Assembly: GCA_903876665.1 (NCBI GenBank)
Contig: CAIRAY010000187.1
Location: 1-50,880, forward strand
Length of the DNA: 50,880 bases
DNA from: an uncultured Fibrobacterota bacterium
Lineage (GTDB): Bacteria > Fibrobacterota > Fibrobacteria > Fibrobacterales > Fibrobacteraceae
Direction of reading: 5' to 3'
Shown here piece after piece: positions 35,166 through 43,470 of this stretch (within the stretch, counting starts at the first letter, position 1; every line of letters begins with the position of its first letter). Under the pieces are notes generated by a model. It was not told the DNA's origin and did no database searches. It saw nothing but the letters and a program-made list of their open reading frames with translations. Position numbers and translations under genes: made by a program.

Positions 35166-35240
35166 GGCCACAGGGTTGTGGCCATATTGGAGAACGGATT
35201 CTCCTCATACCATTGCAGGCAAGGATGCCTGGAACGGAGG
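35166..35240 (+). promoter_or_regulatory. Flagellin leader with three hairpins and CsrA-type GGA sites
   Basis: Three stems precede the flagellin start: GGCCACA/TGTGGCC (35166-35183), GGAGAA/TTCTCC with loop CGGA (35189-35204), and CAGGC/GCCTG with loop AAGGAT (35216-35231). The last reads GCAAGGATGC around its loop, close to the CsrA consensus ACARGGAUGU. A further GGA lies in the Shine-Dalgarno GGAGG at 35236. CsrA control of flagellin translation is known in Bacillus and Campylobacter; here it is inferred. Confidence 0.55.
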
Positions 35241-35244
35241 AACT

Positions 35245-36072
35245 ATGAGAATCAATACTTCGATGATGATTCAGCAGACCAGTCAAAGCAACCTGGTCCA
35301 GAAGAGTCTGTCCAAAGTGATGCAGAAGCTTGCCCTGGGCAAGCGGATTACTACGGCGTCCGACGATGCCGCTGGGCTTTCCATTGCCAAACAGCTCGAG
35401 TCCATGTCCCGGGGCTACAAGACTGCGGGAGCCAATATTGAAGATGCCTCCGCGGCGTTGAATATTGCAGATGGGGGTGCTTCCGCCATGTCCGATATTC
35501 TGCAACGCCAGCGGGATCTTGCGACCCAGGCCTCCAGCGACACGTTGACCAACCAGGACCGCCAGGCCTTGAATCAGGAATACCAGGCGCTCAATCAGGA
35601 AATCGGCCGCATTTCCGGTTCTACCCAGTACAACACTCAGGACCTATTGAGTGGACAAAGTCCTCTTTCGGATGGGACCGGAACGCTCCAGGTTGGTCCG
35701 GGTGCGGACGGGACAAGTCAATTGCAGACTCCGAATGTCGACATGTCGGCCACCGCCATCGGTGCCGGTGGGGATATTTCGACCGGGGCTGGCGCACAGA
35801 GTGCACTGGATTCTGTCTCCAAGGCTCTCGATAATGTGTCTGCGGGACGTTCACGGATTGGGGCCATGAGCAATCGTCTCGAATACGCGAACCGCAACAA
35901 CGCCAACATGAACATCAATACCACCGATGCCCTGAGTCGCATGGAGGATCTTGATTACGCACAAGCGACCATGGAGCTTGCTCGGGACAATATCCTGAGT
36001 CAGAGTACCATGAAGACCATCCAAAATTTTAATCAGATTTCGCGTAACACCATTTTGGGTCTCTTGCAGTAA
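35245..36072 (+). CDS. fliC: Flagellin
   Basis: This 275-residue filament protein has the conserved N-terminal D0/D1 (MRINTSMMIQQTSQSNL...SLSKVMQKLALGKRITTASDDAAGLSIAKQL) and the C-terminal D1/D0 (RSRIGAMSNRLEYANRNN...DLDYAQATMELARDNILSQSTMKTIQNFNQISRNTILGLLQ). Between them is only a minimal variable region, so the filament surface should be smooth and thin. It is secreted by the flagellar type III system and has no signal peptide. The ATG at 35245 is chosen because GGAGG lies four bases before it. The short spacing and the hairpin leader point to translational control. It is followed by the FliS-like gene. Confidence 0.95.
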   Translation: MRINTSMMIQQTSQSNLVQKSLSKVMQKLALGKRITTASDDAAGLSIAKQLESMSRGYKTAGANIEDASAALNIADGGASAMSDILQRQRDLATQASSDTLTNQDRQALNQEYQALNQEIGRISGSTQYNTQDLLSGQSPLSDGTGTLQVGPGADGTSQLQTPNVDMSATAIGAGGDISTGAGAQSALDSVSKALDNVSAGRSRIGAMSNRLEYANRNNANMNINTTDALSRMEDLDYAQATMELARDNILSQSTMKTIQNFNQISRNTILGLLQ

Positions 36073-36087
36073 GTCGCGGGAGGCGTT

Positions 36088-36423
36088 ATGTATAGTGATA
36101 CCATGGTTGCGCAGACCTATGCGCAATCTTCGATGATGACGGCTGGGCACTTGAAATCGTACCAGCTATTGCTGGAAAAGGCGATTCTTCTTGTGCGTTC
36201 TGCGCGCGGGGGTGACCATGCCGCAAGGAACCGGGCTCAGGATATTGTCGCCCAGGTGCAAAGCGGACTGAATCTGGAATACACCTCGGCTCAGCAGCTG
36301 TTCATTGTGCTGGGCTACGTCTGGGATGCGCTGGAGTGGGATGAAAACATCTATTACGATCGGGCGGAGGACTTGCTCCGGCAAATTCGCGAGGTGGTGG
36401 TGTATATTCAGCGCACTCGTTGA
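36088..36423 (+). CDS. fliS: FliS-like flagellin export chaperone
   Basis: This 111-residue, all-helical protein fits FliS in size, order of helices and position. It starts with MYSDTMVAQTYAQSSMMTAG, where FliS has its Tyr-rich start and T/S-P-E turn, continues with LLLEKAILLVRSAR (FliS: L-x-Y-x-x-x-I-x-x-x-x-x-A) and RAQDIVAQVQSGLNLEY, and ends in a DLLRQIREVVVYIQ helix. FliS binds the C terminus of flagellin and prevents premature assembly. Similarity is moderate, so the call rests partly on the neighbouring flagellin (15 bp upstream). GGGAGG precedes the ATG. Confidence 0.8.
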   Translation: MYSDTMVAQTYAQSSMMTAGHLKSYQLLLEKAILLVRSARGGDHAARNRAQDIVAQVQSGLNLEYTSAQQLFIVLGYVWDALEWDENIYYDRAEDLLRQIREVVVYIQRTR

Positions 36424-36441
36424 CTGTGCTATATTTTGGCC

Positions 36442-37365
36442 ATGACAACCTCCTTTTTGCGCAAAGCCGCTCTTGTTTTTGTCCTTCTCATCCTGATTGG
36501 GATCGGAGTGGCGTGGATTTCTAAACCCCGACTTAATGAATCCTCAATTGCATCGCACACCATTGTAGTCACGACACCGGTGTTGCAATTGTTCGCAAGC
36601 CAGCTAGTAAAAGGGGTTCCGGGCGTTTCTGTGCAACGGGTATTTGAGACGGAAGGTCATTGTCTGCATGATCACCAAGTTTCCGCTCAGGAAATGCGAG
36701 TGCTTTGTTCTGCAAAGTTGGTGTTGGCGAATGGGGTTGGCTTTGAGCCGTTTCTGCAAAAGGCCATGGCCCAATGTCCTCGTGTTCCCGTCGTGAATGT
36801 CGGGGACGGATGCGCAGACTTCCTGCTAAAAGACTCTATTGTCGATCCTCATGTTTGGCTCGGGCGTGGCGCCGTTTGCGAAGTCCGCGCCCTGGTCCGT
36901 GCCCTGTCTTCGCGCGATCAAGCAAATTCTATGCAATATCTCCAATCCGGGAAGAATTTGGGCGAGAGTATTGATGCGGCCTGGGATTCCGCTAGCTTGC
37001 AAGGCGCGCCCCTTCGGGGTTCTGCCGTGGTGAGCTTTCATGGGGCCTTCAATTATTTTGCCCGCGAACTGGGGCTGAATGTGGTGGCTTCCTTTGGCGA
37101 AGACGCGGAATCCCCCAACCCCAGTGCCCAGCAGATTGCCGGGTTGATTCAGGTAATCCGGGAGAAAAAGGTCAAGGCATTGTTGCTGGGCCTCGATGAG
37201 TCTCCGGCGCTGGCGGAGTCCGTTTCTCGGGAAACGGGGGTTAAAATCCTGCGCATGGACAATATGCTCGGACCTTTCGCCCAAGGTGACAGTTCCGCAT
37301 ACGCCCGCGTCCTTCTTCAAAACGTCAAAATACTTGTGGACTCATTAAGTCAGGTATCTCCTTGA
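36442..37365 (+). CDS. znuA: Metal ABC transporter substrate-binding protein (ZnuA-like)
   Basis: This 307-residue periplasmic protein of the cluster 9 (SBP_bac_9) family has a membrane/signal segment (LVFVLLILIGIGVAWIS) and the metal-ligand histidines expected for Zn or Mn binding: GHCLHDHQV (about 70-78), DPHVWLG (about 136) and VVSFHGAFNYFAREL. The long His-rich loop of E. coli ZnuA is missing. The ATG at 36442 is preferred to TTG at 36436; no ribosome site is visible and the gene starts 18 bp after fliS. Its stop overlaps the ATPase start (TTGA). It forms an operon with the next two genes. Confidence 0.9.
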   Translation: MTTSFLRKAALVFVLLILIGIGVAWISKPRLNESSIASHTIVVTTPVLQLFASQLVKGVPGVSVQRVFETEGHCLHDHQVSAQEMRVLCSAKLVLANGVGFEPFLQKAMAQCPRVPVVNVGDGCADFLLKDSIVDPHVWLGRGAVCEVRALVRALSSRDQANSMQYLQSGKNLGESIDAAWDSASLQGAPLRGSAVVSFHGAFNYFARELGLNVVASFGEDAESPNPSAQQIAGLIQVIREKKVKALLLGLDESPALAESVSRETGVKILRMDNMLGPFAQGDSSAYARVLLQNVKILVDSLSQVSP

Positions 37366-38156
37366 AATTTCTTCCCACCGGAGTCCGTCCGATTTTTCAC
37401 CCCGTCATTTCGGGTCGGCTGGTGGGGCAGGCCTGCGCCACCCATTGTTGCAGTAGGCTGGATCACATTGGGGTTCAAGCCGGTGGCCGCGATTTGATCC
37501 GCGATGTTTCTTTGCATCTGCACTGTGGCGAACTTATTGCCATTGTTGGTCCCAATGGGGGCGGAAAAAGCACTCTGTTGCGGGCTTTGATTGGAGAGAT
37601 TCCCTATTCCGGAAAAATCGAATTTCTGGATGCCCAAGGCAAAGTTTACCTTTCCCCGCGATTGGGCTATGTTCCCCAGAACCCTCGCTTTGACCCTGGG
37701 ATGCCGGTCACTGTACTCGACCTGTTTGCGGCAACGCTCTCCAAGTTTCCGGTGTGGTTGGGGAACCGCCGGCCCTTGCGCCAGCGTACTCTGGAGGTGT
37801 TGGCTGCGGTAGATGCGGATTTTCTGGTGGACCGGCGAGTCGGGGAGCTGTCCGGGGGAGAGCTCCAGCGGGTTTTGCTGGCCTTGGCCCTCGAACCCAA
37901 ACCCAATCTGTTGTTGCTTGACGAACCTGTTTCTGGCGTGGATGCGAATGGCCGGCGGCTGTTTTACCAGGTGGTTGATCGGGTCCGCAAAACCTTCGAT
38001 CTGGCCATCCTCCTGGTGTCCCATGATTTTCGTGAGCTCACCCAGGTTGCGGACCGCATGGTGCTTTTGAACGGCTCCATCCAGTGTGTAGGCAAGCCGC
38101 GGGAAGTTTTTTCCCATGAGCGTTTTGTGGAATTATTTGGCAGGGACTTCCAATGA
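37362..38156 (+). CDS. znuC: Metal ABC transporter ATP-binding protein (ZnuC-like)
   Basis: This ATPase has up to 264 residues: Walker A IVGPNGGGKSTLL, Q-loop VPQNPRF, signature LSGGELQRVLLALAL, Walker B LLLLDEPVSGVD and H-loop LVSHDF. It is of the Mn/Zn/Fe chelate subfamily. The proposed TTG at 37362 overlaps the znuA stop. It gives an unusual 35-residue Cys/His-containing lead (ACATHCC) before the usual start of the domain at LDHIGVQAGG, so a later start is possible. The gene ends inside the permease start (ATGATGG). It works in the cytoplasm to energise metal import. Confidence 0.9.
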   Translation: MKFLPTGVRPIFHPVISGRLVGQACATHCCSRLDHIGVQAGGRDLIRDVSLHLHCGELIAIVGPNGGGKSTLLRALIGEIPYSGKIEFLDAQGKVYLSPRLGYVPQNPRFDPGMPVTVLDLFAATLSKFPVWLGNRRPLRQRTLEVLAAVDADFLVDRRVGELSGGELQRVLLALALEPKPNLLLLDEPVSGVDANGRRLFYQVVDRVRKTFDLAILLVSHDFRELTQVADRMVLLNGSIQCVGKPREVFSHERFVELFGRDFQ

Positions 38157-38998
38157 TGGAGTTGTGGTATTCCCTCCTGGCCTTTTTGCCTTTTGAGTGG
38201 GCCCGGCCCGAGGGCATGCTTTTTATGAAACACGCCTTGCTCGCGGTGATTCTGATTATGCCCGTTCTGGGAGTAGCGGGGACTGCGGTAGTCAATCACC
38301 GCATGGCATTTTTTTCCGATGCGCTTGGGCATGGGGCCTTTACAGGGGTGGCCATTGGCGCCCTGGTTGGCCTTGCCCATCCTCAAACATCTTCCCTGAT
38401 TTTTGCCCTCATCTTTGCCATGCTGGTCACATTTGTCCAACATCGTTCTGGCATGAGCCGGGACACGGTTATTGGCGCCCTGGCCTCGTTTTGCGTTGCC
38501 GCAGGCATATTCCTGGCGACCTGGGGCGGGCGTAGCATTAGCCGTCTCGCCAATTTTTTGGTGGGCGATCTTTTGAGTGTGGCTCCCATGGATTTGGGAA
38601 TTGCCCTGGCGGTATTCTTTGGATTCTTTTTGGTCTGGGTCTTTCTTTACAACAGGCTTCTCTTACTAGGGGTGAGCTCCAGCCTATCCATCAGTCGGGG
38701 GCATAGTCCGGTTTGGATCGAGGTCGTCTTCGCGGGTTTGCTGGCGGTGATTGTGACCTTCAGTCTGCAATGGCTGGGATTATTGACCGTAAATGCCTGC
38801 TTAGTCCTTCCCGCGGCCACGGCGAGATTTTTTGCCAAAGATGCGCGCAGCCATGTATGGTGGTCCTGTTGCCTAGCGCTTGTCGCCGGAGTCGCTGGAG
38901 TGCTGATGAGTTGGTACGCAGGTGCTGTGGCCGGGGCAAGCATTGTAATGGTTCTTGCCCTGGGCTTTTTTCTTACGATTCTGTTGCGTCGAAGGTAA
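38153..38998 (+). CDS. znuB: Metal ABC transporter permease (ZnuB-like)
   Basis: This 281-residue membrane protein has about eight helices and belongs to the ABC-3 family. Typical wording: HALLAVILIMPVLGVAGTAVVNHRMAFFSDALGHGAFTGVAIG (the S/D-x-x-x-H-x-x-x-x-G coupling region), DLLSVAPMDLGIA, and WLGLLTVNACLVLPAATARFFAKD. The start overlaps the znuC stop by 4 bp. It ends three bases before the convergent VWA gene. Together the three genes form a complete importer; the metal (Zn, Mn or Fe) is not resolved by sequence alone. Confidence 0.92.
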   Translation: MMELWYSLLAFLPFEWARPEGMLFMKHALLAVILIMPVLGVAGTAVVNHRMAFFSDALGHGAFTGVAIGALVGLAHPQTSSLIFALIFAMLVTFVQHRSGMSRDTVIGALASFCVAAGIFLATWGGRSISRLANFLVGDLLSVAPMDLGIALAVFFGFFLVWVFLYNRLLLLGVSSSLSISRGHSPVWIEVVFAGLLAVIVTFSLQWLGLLTVNACLVLPAATARFFAKDARSHVWWSCCLALVAGVAGVLMSWYAGAVAGASIVMVLALGFFLTILLRRR

Positions 38999-39001
38999 TT
39001 T

Positions 39002-40048
39002 TTATTTGCTGTCGCTAATTGGCGCGGACTTACTATTCTTGGGAATGTGGGTGTCGCCCGCAACGATTTTTCCTGTTTTGAAGGTGGGCTTTTTATTGGG
39101 GTCGCAGCCGGGTCCAAATCCGTTGGCATCAAAGGAGTGGCTCAGCGATCCGCCCATGTCATTGCTGAGGACTTCCACGCGCAAATTATGTGAACCCGCG
39201 CGGGATGGACTGCAGTAGGAAAGTAGGTAGAACTTGCGCGAAGCCGCTTCGATGATGTCCGCGATGCCATTGAAGGCCAGTGCGATTTGGCCCAGGTCGG
39301 TAGCTTGGATGTAACCTGCCGTGCTGATCCGTTCCAGTTGCTTCGCAGAAATTTCGCCTCCGACTCCAATGGCAAAAACACTCAAATCGGCATTGCGGAT
39401 TGTAGTGTACATGCTGTCGTCTGCAACGCGGTGTGCCCGGTCCGTGCCATCGGTGAACACCACCAAAGTGCCAAAGCGAAGAGGCTGCTGTGATTTGGCA
39501 ATTTGGCTATTCAATACGCCCACGGCATCCACGATGGCTCCATTCAAATTCGTGGAAGGATCGCTTACCTTGTAGTTTGCAAGGCGCTTGAGGCCGGCCG
39601 AGACATCGGCCGCATTGGTTGTCGAGGCCACGATCGGAATCAGGGCCGGGCCACCATCAAAACCATAGACGGCTATGTACTCGTTTTTGGTGATGCGCTC
39701 GGAAAAAATGGTCGCGGCATCGATGAGAGTCGGGAGCGTGCCACTCTCCGTAATGCTACCCGACAAGTCGAGAAGGAGAATGGTGTAGTGTGCAACAGCC
39801 ACCTCAGGATTCAGGATCGTTTGTTTGCTTTCGAAAGGCGAAATGAGCTGGTCATCCTCATAAATTTGGAACATGTCCGCAGAAAGCCCCGGCACGGGGA
39901 TGTTGTTCTTGGTCTCGACCGAAAAGTACAGCGCCACATTGCTTGGCTTTTGGACGCTGGAATTCTTCATGGTAAGCTTGAGGCCTGCACACCCGGAGAA
40001 CAGAGTGACGGCGACCAGAAGGAGAGTTTTGCTGTAGAGTAATTTCAT
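39002..40048 (-). CDS. Lipoprotein with von Willebrand factor A domain
   Basis: This 348-residue protein has a lipoprotein signal with lipobox LFSG-Cys20. A VWA domain follows, with MIDAS motif DLSGS (about residue 93), the threonine-containing middle part (FTDGTDR) and VFAIGVGGEISAKQLERIST. Before it lies a short beta domain with GLSADMFQIYEDDQLI, a wording found in many VWFA-related lipoproteins. The tail has a CxxxxxPxxxHxLxVEV segment (YCSPSRAGSHNLRVEV). It is expected at the outer or inner membrane facing the periplasm and to bind a protein ligand through a metal ion. It lies downstream of dnaE2 on the same strand, with a REPIN-like element in between. Confidence 0.88.
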   Translation of the reverse strand: MKLLYSKTLLLVAVTLFSGCAGLKLTMKNSSVQKPSNVALYFSVETKNNIPVPGLSADMFQIYEDDQLISPFESKQTILNPEVAVAHYTILLLDLSGSITESGTLPTLIDAATIFSERITKNEYIAVYGFDGGPALIPIVASTTNAADVSAGLKRLANYKVSDPSTNLNGAIVDAVGVLNSQIAKSQQPLRFGTLVVFTDGTDRAHRVADDSMYTTIRNADLSVFAIGVGGEISAKQLERISTAGYIQATDLGQIALAFNGIADIIEAASRKFYLLSYCSPSRAGSHNLRVEVLSNDMGGSLSHSFDANGFGPGCDPNKKPTFKTGKIVAGDTHIPKNSKSAPISDSK

Positions 40049-40059
40049 GGCAAAAAGCT

Positions 40060-40243
40060 ACAATAAAATCATCCGGTTGCAAGCATGCAGAGGGGGGAAT
40101 CTGTGCCCGATTGTCATGCCCGGCACGGGCATCACAGAATACAGGCGAATGGTGCGGTGATGCCCGTGCCGGGCCTGACAGGACAAAGGCTCGACAAAGC
40201 CAACGGAATGACAGAGACAATAAAATCATCCGGTTGCGAGCAT
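40060..40243. repeat. 27-bp direct repeat (copies 40060-40086 and 40217-40243)
   Basis: The copies differ at one base of 27. The right copy is the 3' end of dnaE2 with its stop; the left copy is the same sequence placed 20 nt before the VWA gene start. They bracket 130 bases that contain the REPIN-like palindrome, so the arrangement looks like an insertion accompanied by a long target duplication. Confidence 0.75.
40112..40180. repeat. REPIN-like pair of inverted palindromes
   Basis: GCCCGGCACGGGCATCAC at 40118-40135 is the exact reverse complement of 40157-40174, and the arms extend by a further five pairs after one mismatch (24-bp arms). Each arm is itself a small palindrome (ATGCCCG-GCA-CGGGCAT). 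Two inverted REP-type units with a 21-base spacer are the definition of a REPIN. No transposase of the RAYT type is in the window. Confidence 0.65.
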
Positions 40244-43200
40244 CCGGAAAGGCGTGTCTGTTGCTTCAGGCACAGAATTCGATGCCTCCATCCGTTGTTT
40301 GCCCAGCTCGATATCGACTTGTGCGGGCGACCAGGGGACGGGCTGCAGTCGGCTCACCTCCAGGCTGTAGGTTCCGGCATCCTCGGTGACGGTTCCCCAG
40401 ATCTCGCAGGGGTCCGAAGACTCCAGCGTGTATTTGTATTCCTGGTAGGCCTTGGGCCATAAAATGCAATCGATCAGCCCATGCTCATTTTGAAGGGTCA
40501 GGAACATCATCAGCTTGCCCTTGCTGGTGCGGTGGACCCGCTGGGTGACTGAAATTCCGAAGACCTTGATGAATTGTCCCACCAGCCGTGGAAAATCGCG
40601 ACAAGTAACTGCGCCTTTGGCTGAGGGGTGTACGGCGAGAAATTCGAGCAAGTTTCCGGTAATCATGTAGCCCAGAATTTCGAGTTCGTGCAAGCATTTT
40701 TGTGTGAAGGAATATTCGGTCAGCGCAATGGTCGATGCAGGAACTGCACGTAGCATGTCCACTTGTTTGTCCCGTGATTTGGACTTTGGCACGGAGGCAA
40801 ATTGCCGAATATACACGACAGCTTGCACCCGGGAAATCCCCAGGCAGTCGAAGGCCCCCACCTGCGCGAGGGCCTCCGCTTCGGTCGTCCGCAGTTTGGG
40901 ATTGCGCGCCAGCACGTCGCCCAGGCCCTGGTAAGGGCCAAGCCGGTTCCGTTCTTGGATCAAGTGCGAGATGGATTCCTGGGTCAGGCGTCGCACATGC
41001 AAAAATCCTGGCAAAAGGATATTGCCCATGCCCTGAAACCTGTGGCGGCTTTGGTTGATGTCGAGAGGTGCGACCACGAGACCCATGCGCCTCGATTCGT
41101 CTAGGTAAAAGGGGGCGCTGTAAAACCCATGTCCATTGGAGATGACGCCTGCCATGAACTGCGCAGGGTAGTGCTCCTTGAGCCAAGCACAGCGGAAGGA
41201 CAGTTGTGCGTAACTGAGGGAGTGGCTTTTGCAAAATGAGAACCCGCGGAAGCTGTCGATGCGGGACCAGACTTCCCTGGCTTGCGCCTCCGTCAAGCCC
41301 GAATGCTGCATGGCACCGACGACAAAGGCTTCCTGGACTTCGGAATACCCCGCAGGTTCTCCATCGTGCATGCTGTTCATCATCTTGCGGACTTTGTCGG
41401 CCAGGGCAAATGACAGGCCCGCAACCTCTACGCAAAGGCGGGTGACGTCTTCTTGGAATACGCAAATGTCGTGACTATCCTGGAGAATGGGCGCAACGGA
41501 GGGGTGAATGAATTCCCAGTCCCGCAAGCCCTCCTTGGCGAGGCGGTGGCGTCGGACAAATTCTTTGGCATAGGCCGTGCCCGCAGGTCGGATAAGGCTT
41601 GAGGTCATGCCGATTTCTTCGAAGGTTTCCGCATGGGCTTTTTTGTTGAGGCGCGTCTGGGCGGGGGATTCCAGGTAGAATACCCCGAGGCTGCCCCCTT
41701 CGCGCATTTGGCTTTGCACGCCAGGGTCCTGGAACATTTTTTCCAGGTTCCAGACTTCCGGGTCGGGGTGTCCCTGTTCTTCAATTTGTTCCAAGGTGTC
41801 CCGGAGCACAGAAAGACTTCCATTACCCAGAATGTCGAATTTCACCAACCCTAAAAAGTCGATCCCCGAATGCATGTCGATTTGGCTGATGATTCTGTTG
41901 GTGGCACCCCCGGAGCGCTGGCACCCGACATGCCGCCAAATGGGGTCGTTGGTGACGATTACGCCACCGGGGTGCTGTCCCAGAAAGTGGGGCCTTCCCA
42001 GCAGCTGTGATGCCAGCAGGCCGATGGCGAGAATGTCCGGATCCTCTGGGTTTTGGCGGCGCAAGGCATAGAGCTCGGCAACCTGGGAGTCGGAGTAGCC
42101 CAGAACCTTGGCGGCTTCGCGAAATGCGCCCCGGGGCTGGAAGGTGTTGGTGGTGCAGAGAATGCACACATGATCCTCTCCCCAGGTCTTGAAAAAGTAT
42201 TCCATGATCCTGTCGCGCTCATCCCAGCCGAAATCAAGGTCTGCGTCGGGTGGGCTGGTGCGGCTTTCGTTGAGGAACCGCTCAAAGTAAAGGCCGTAGC
42301 GGACCGGATCCAGATCGGACGCGCCAATGTTGTAGAAGGTGAGGCAGTTGGCGGCGGAGCCCCGCATGATGGAGCACTCCCGACCCCGGCGGAATTTGGC
42401 CTGGAAGATTGTGGCCGCGTAGTCGCGCACCTGCTTCACCATCAGGAAGTAGCTGGCATAGCCCGTGTGGGCAATGGTGGTGAGTTCCTTCTGCTGCAAT
42501 GCTTTTGCCTGCAAGTACGTGGGCTGGTTCCCGTAGTTTTTTTGTAACCCCTCAAAGGCAAGTTTCTCCAGCCATTGCTCCGGGGTGTGGCCCTCAGGTA
42601 CAGCCACTTTGGGCAAAATCCAAGGTGTCGCCTGCAAATCATCTTGACAGGAATTGGCGATAAATTCCGTGTTGTGCAGAGCCTCAGGGATTCGGGCAAA
42701 TAGGCGCTCCATGTCGACTGCAGGCCTTAGCCAGGCCCCCTTCGGGGCTACGGCGTTTTGGGATAACCGCGCTGGCGTCGTATTGTAGGCGATGGCCCGC
42801 AACGCCATGTGCAAGTCGTGATCCTCCGGATTCAGAAAATGGACATCGGAGGTCGCCACGAGGGGGATTCCCTCTTTTTTACAGAGGGCTTCAATGCTAC
42901 GCGATGTTGCCCTGGTTGCAGGATCGTTGCAGAGCAATTCTCCATGGAGAATGGGGCGGGCCTCGGTGTGCTGCAGATCTGCAAGGAGTTCTGGATTGGG
43001 GCATAGGGCAAACAAGTCCGGGAAAGGCCGGAGGAACAGAGATGGGATGGGGGAGCCCCGGAGCAGGTGGGTGACGAGCTCGCAGAGGTCTCCATAGCCG
43101 GTGGCGTTGCGTGCCAGAAGCACCAGGCGACGCTCGGGGTGGTCCGGTTCGGAAAGTTCTAATCCCAGGATTGGCTTGATGGCTTGCTTGCGGCATTCCT

Positions 43201-43354
43201 GTAGGAATAGGATGAGCCCTGCGGTGGTGTTCCGGTCGGTCAGGGCTAGGGTTTGGAACCCGAGCCGCTTTGCCTGGGACACGAGTCCTGGGATGTCCGG
43301 GACTCCTTGGAGCAGGCTATGCCAGCTATGGGTATGCAGATGTGTGAGGCGCAT
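40226..43354 (-). CDS. dnaE2: Error-prone DNA polymerase III alpha subunit (DnaE2-like)
   Basis: This protein of about 1042 residues (or 1065 from an ATG at 43423) has an N-terminal PHP domain (LTHLHTHSWHSLL), the C-family polymerase core (RGSAANCLTFYNIG, RTSPPDADLDFGWDERDRIMEYFF with the catalytic Asp pair, LGQHPGGVIVT, FCKSHSLSYAQLSFRCAWLKEHYPAQF) and a C-terminal OB fold (GKLMMFLTLQNEHGLIDCILWP). Length and the OB ending fit DnaE2 rather than replicative DnaE1. In the PHP domain LALTDRN replaces the usual TDHG-type motif, so nuclease activity is doubtful. DnaE2 carries out mutagenic translesion synthesis, usually with ImuA and ImuB, which are absent here. The start at 43354 is chosen because the domain begins there. 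Confidence 0.88.
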   Translation of the reverse strand: MRLTHLHTHSWHSLLQGVPDIPGLVSQAKRLGFQTLALTDRNTTAGLILFLQECRKQAIKPILGLELSEPDHPERRLVLLARNATGYGDLCELVTHLLRGSPIPSLFLRPFPDLFALCPNPELLADLQHTEARPILHGELLCNDPATRATSRSIEALCKKEGIPLVATSDVHFLNPEDHDLHMALRAIAYNTTPARLSQNAVAPKGAWLRPAVDMERLFARIPEALHNTEFIANSCQDDLQATPWILPKVAVPEGHTPEQWLEKLAFEGLQKNYGNQPTYLQAKALQQKELTTIAHTGYASYFLMVKQVRDYAATIFQAKFRRGRECSIMRGSAANCLTFYNIGASDLDPVRYGLYFERFLNESRTSPPDADLDFGWDERDRIMEYFFKTWGEDHVCILCTTNTFQPRGAFREAAKVLGYSDSQVAELYALRRQNPEDPDILAIGLLASQLLGRPHFLGQHPGGVIVTNDPIWRHVGCQRSGGATNRIISQIDMHSGIDFLGLVKFDILGNGSLSVLRDTLEQIEEQGHPDPEVWNLEKMFQDPGVQSQMREGGSLGVFYLESPAQTRLNKKAHAETFEEIGMTSSLIRPAGTAYAKEFVRRHRLAKEGLRDWEFIHPSVAPILQDSHDICVFQEDVTRLCVEVAGLSFALADKVRKMMNSMHDGEPAGYSEVQEAFVVGAMQHSGLTEAQAREVWSRIDSFRGFSFCKSHSLSYAQLSFRCAWLKEHYPAQFMAGVISNGHGFYSAPFYLDESRRMGLVVAPLDINQSRHRFQGMGNILLPGFLHVRRLTQESISHLIQERNRLGPYQGLGDVLARNPKLRTTEAEALAQVGAFDCLGISRVQAVVYIRQFASVPKSKSRDKQVDMLRAVPASTIALTEYSFTQKCLHELEILGYMITGNLLEFLAVHPSAKGAVTCRDFPRLVGQFIKVFGISVTQRVHRTSKGKLMMFLTLQNEHGLIDCILWPKAYQEYKYTLESSDPCEIWGTVTEDAGTYSLEVSRLQPVPWSPAQVDIELGKQRMEASNSVPEATDTPFRMLATG

Positions 43355-43470
43355 CACAGGCAAGGTAGAAAATACTGCACAAGCGAGCAATTTTTGCGTG
43401 TATTCTTGTTTGGAATATTCCATTTTGCCGTGTATGTTCTAAATTTTGTTTCAAATAAAGAGGGCTCATT

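Noticed and set aside
38713..39218. Overlapping small frames across the znuB/VWA junction
   Set aside because: They are shadows of the two convergent genes with no start signals.
40112..40180. Palindrome between dnaE2 and the VWA gene as a simple terminator
   Set aside because: There is no T tract after either arm, and the paired REP units with flanking 27-bp repeats fit a REPIN-like insertion better.
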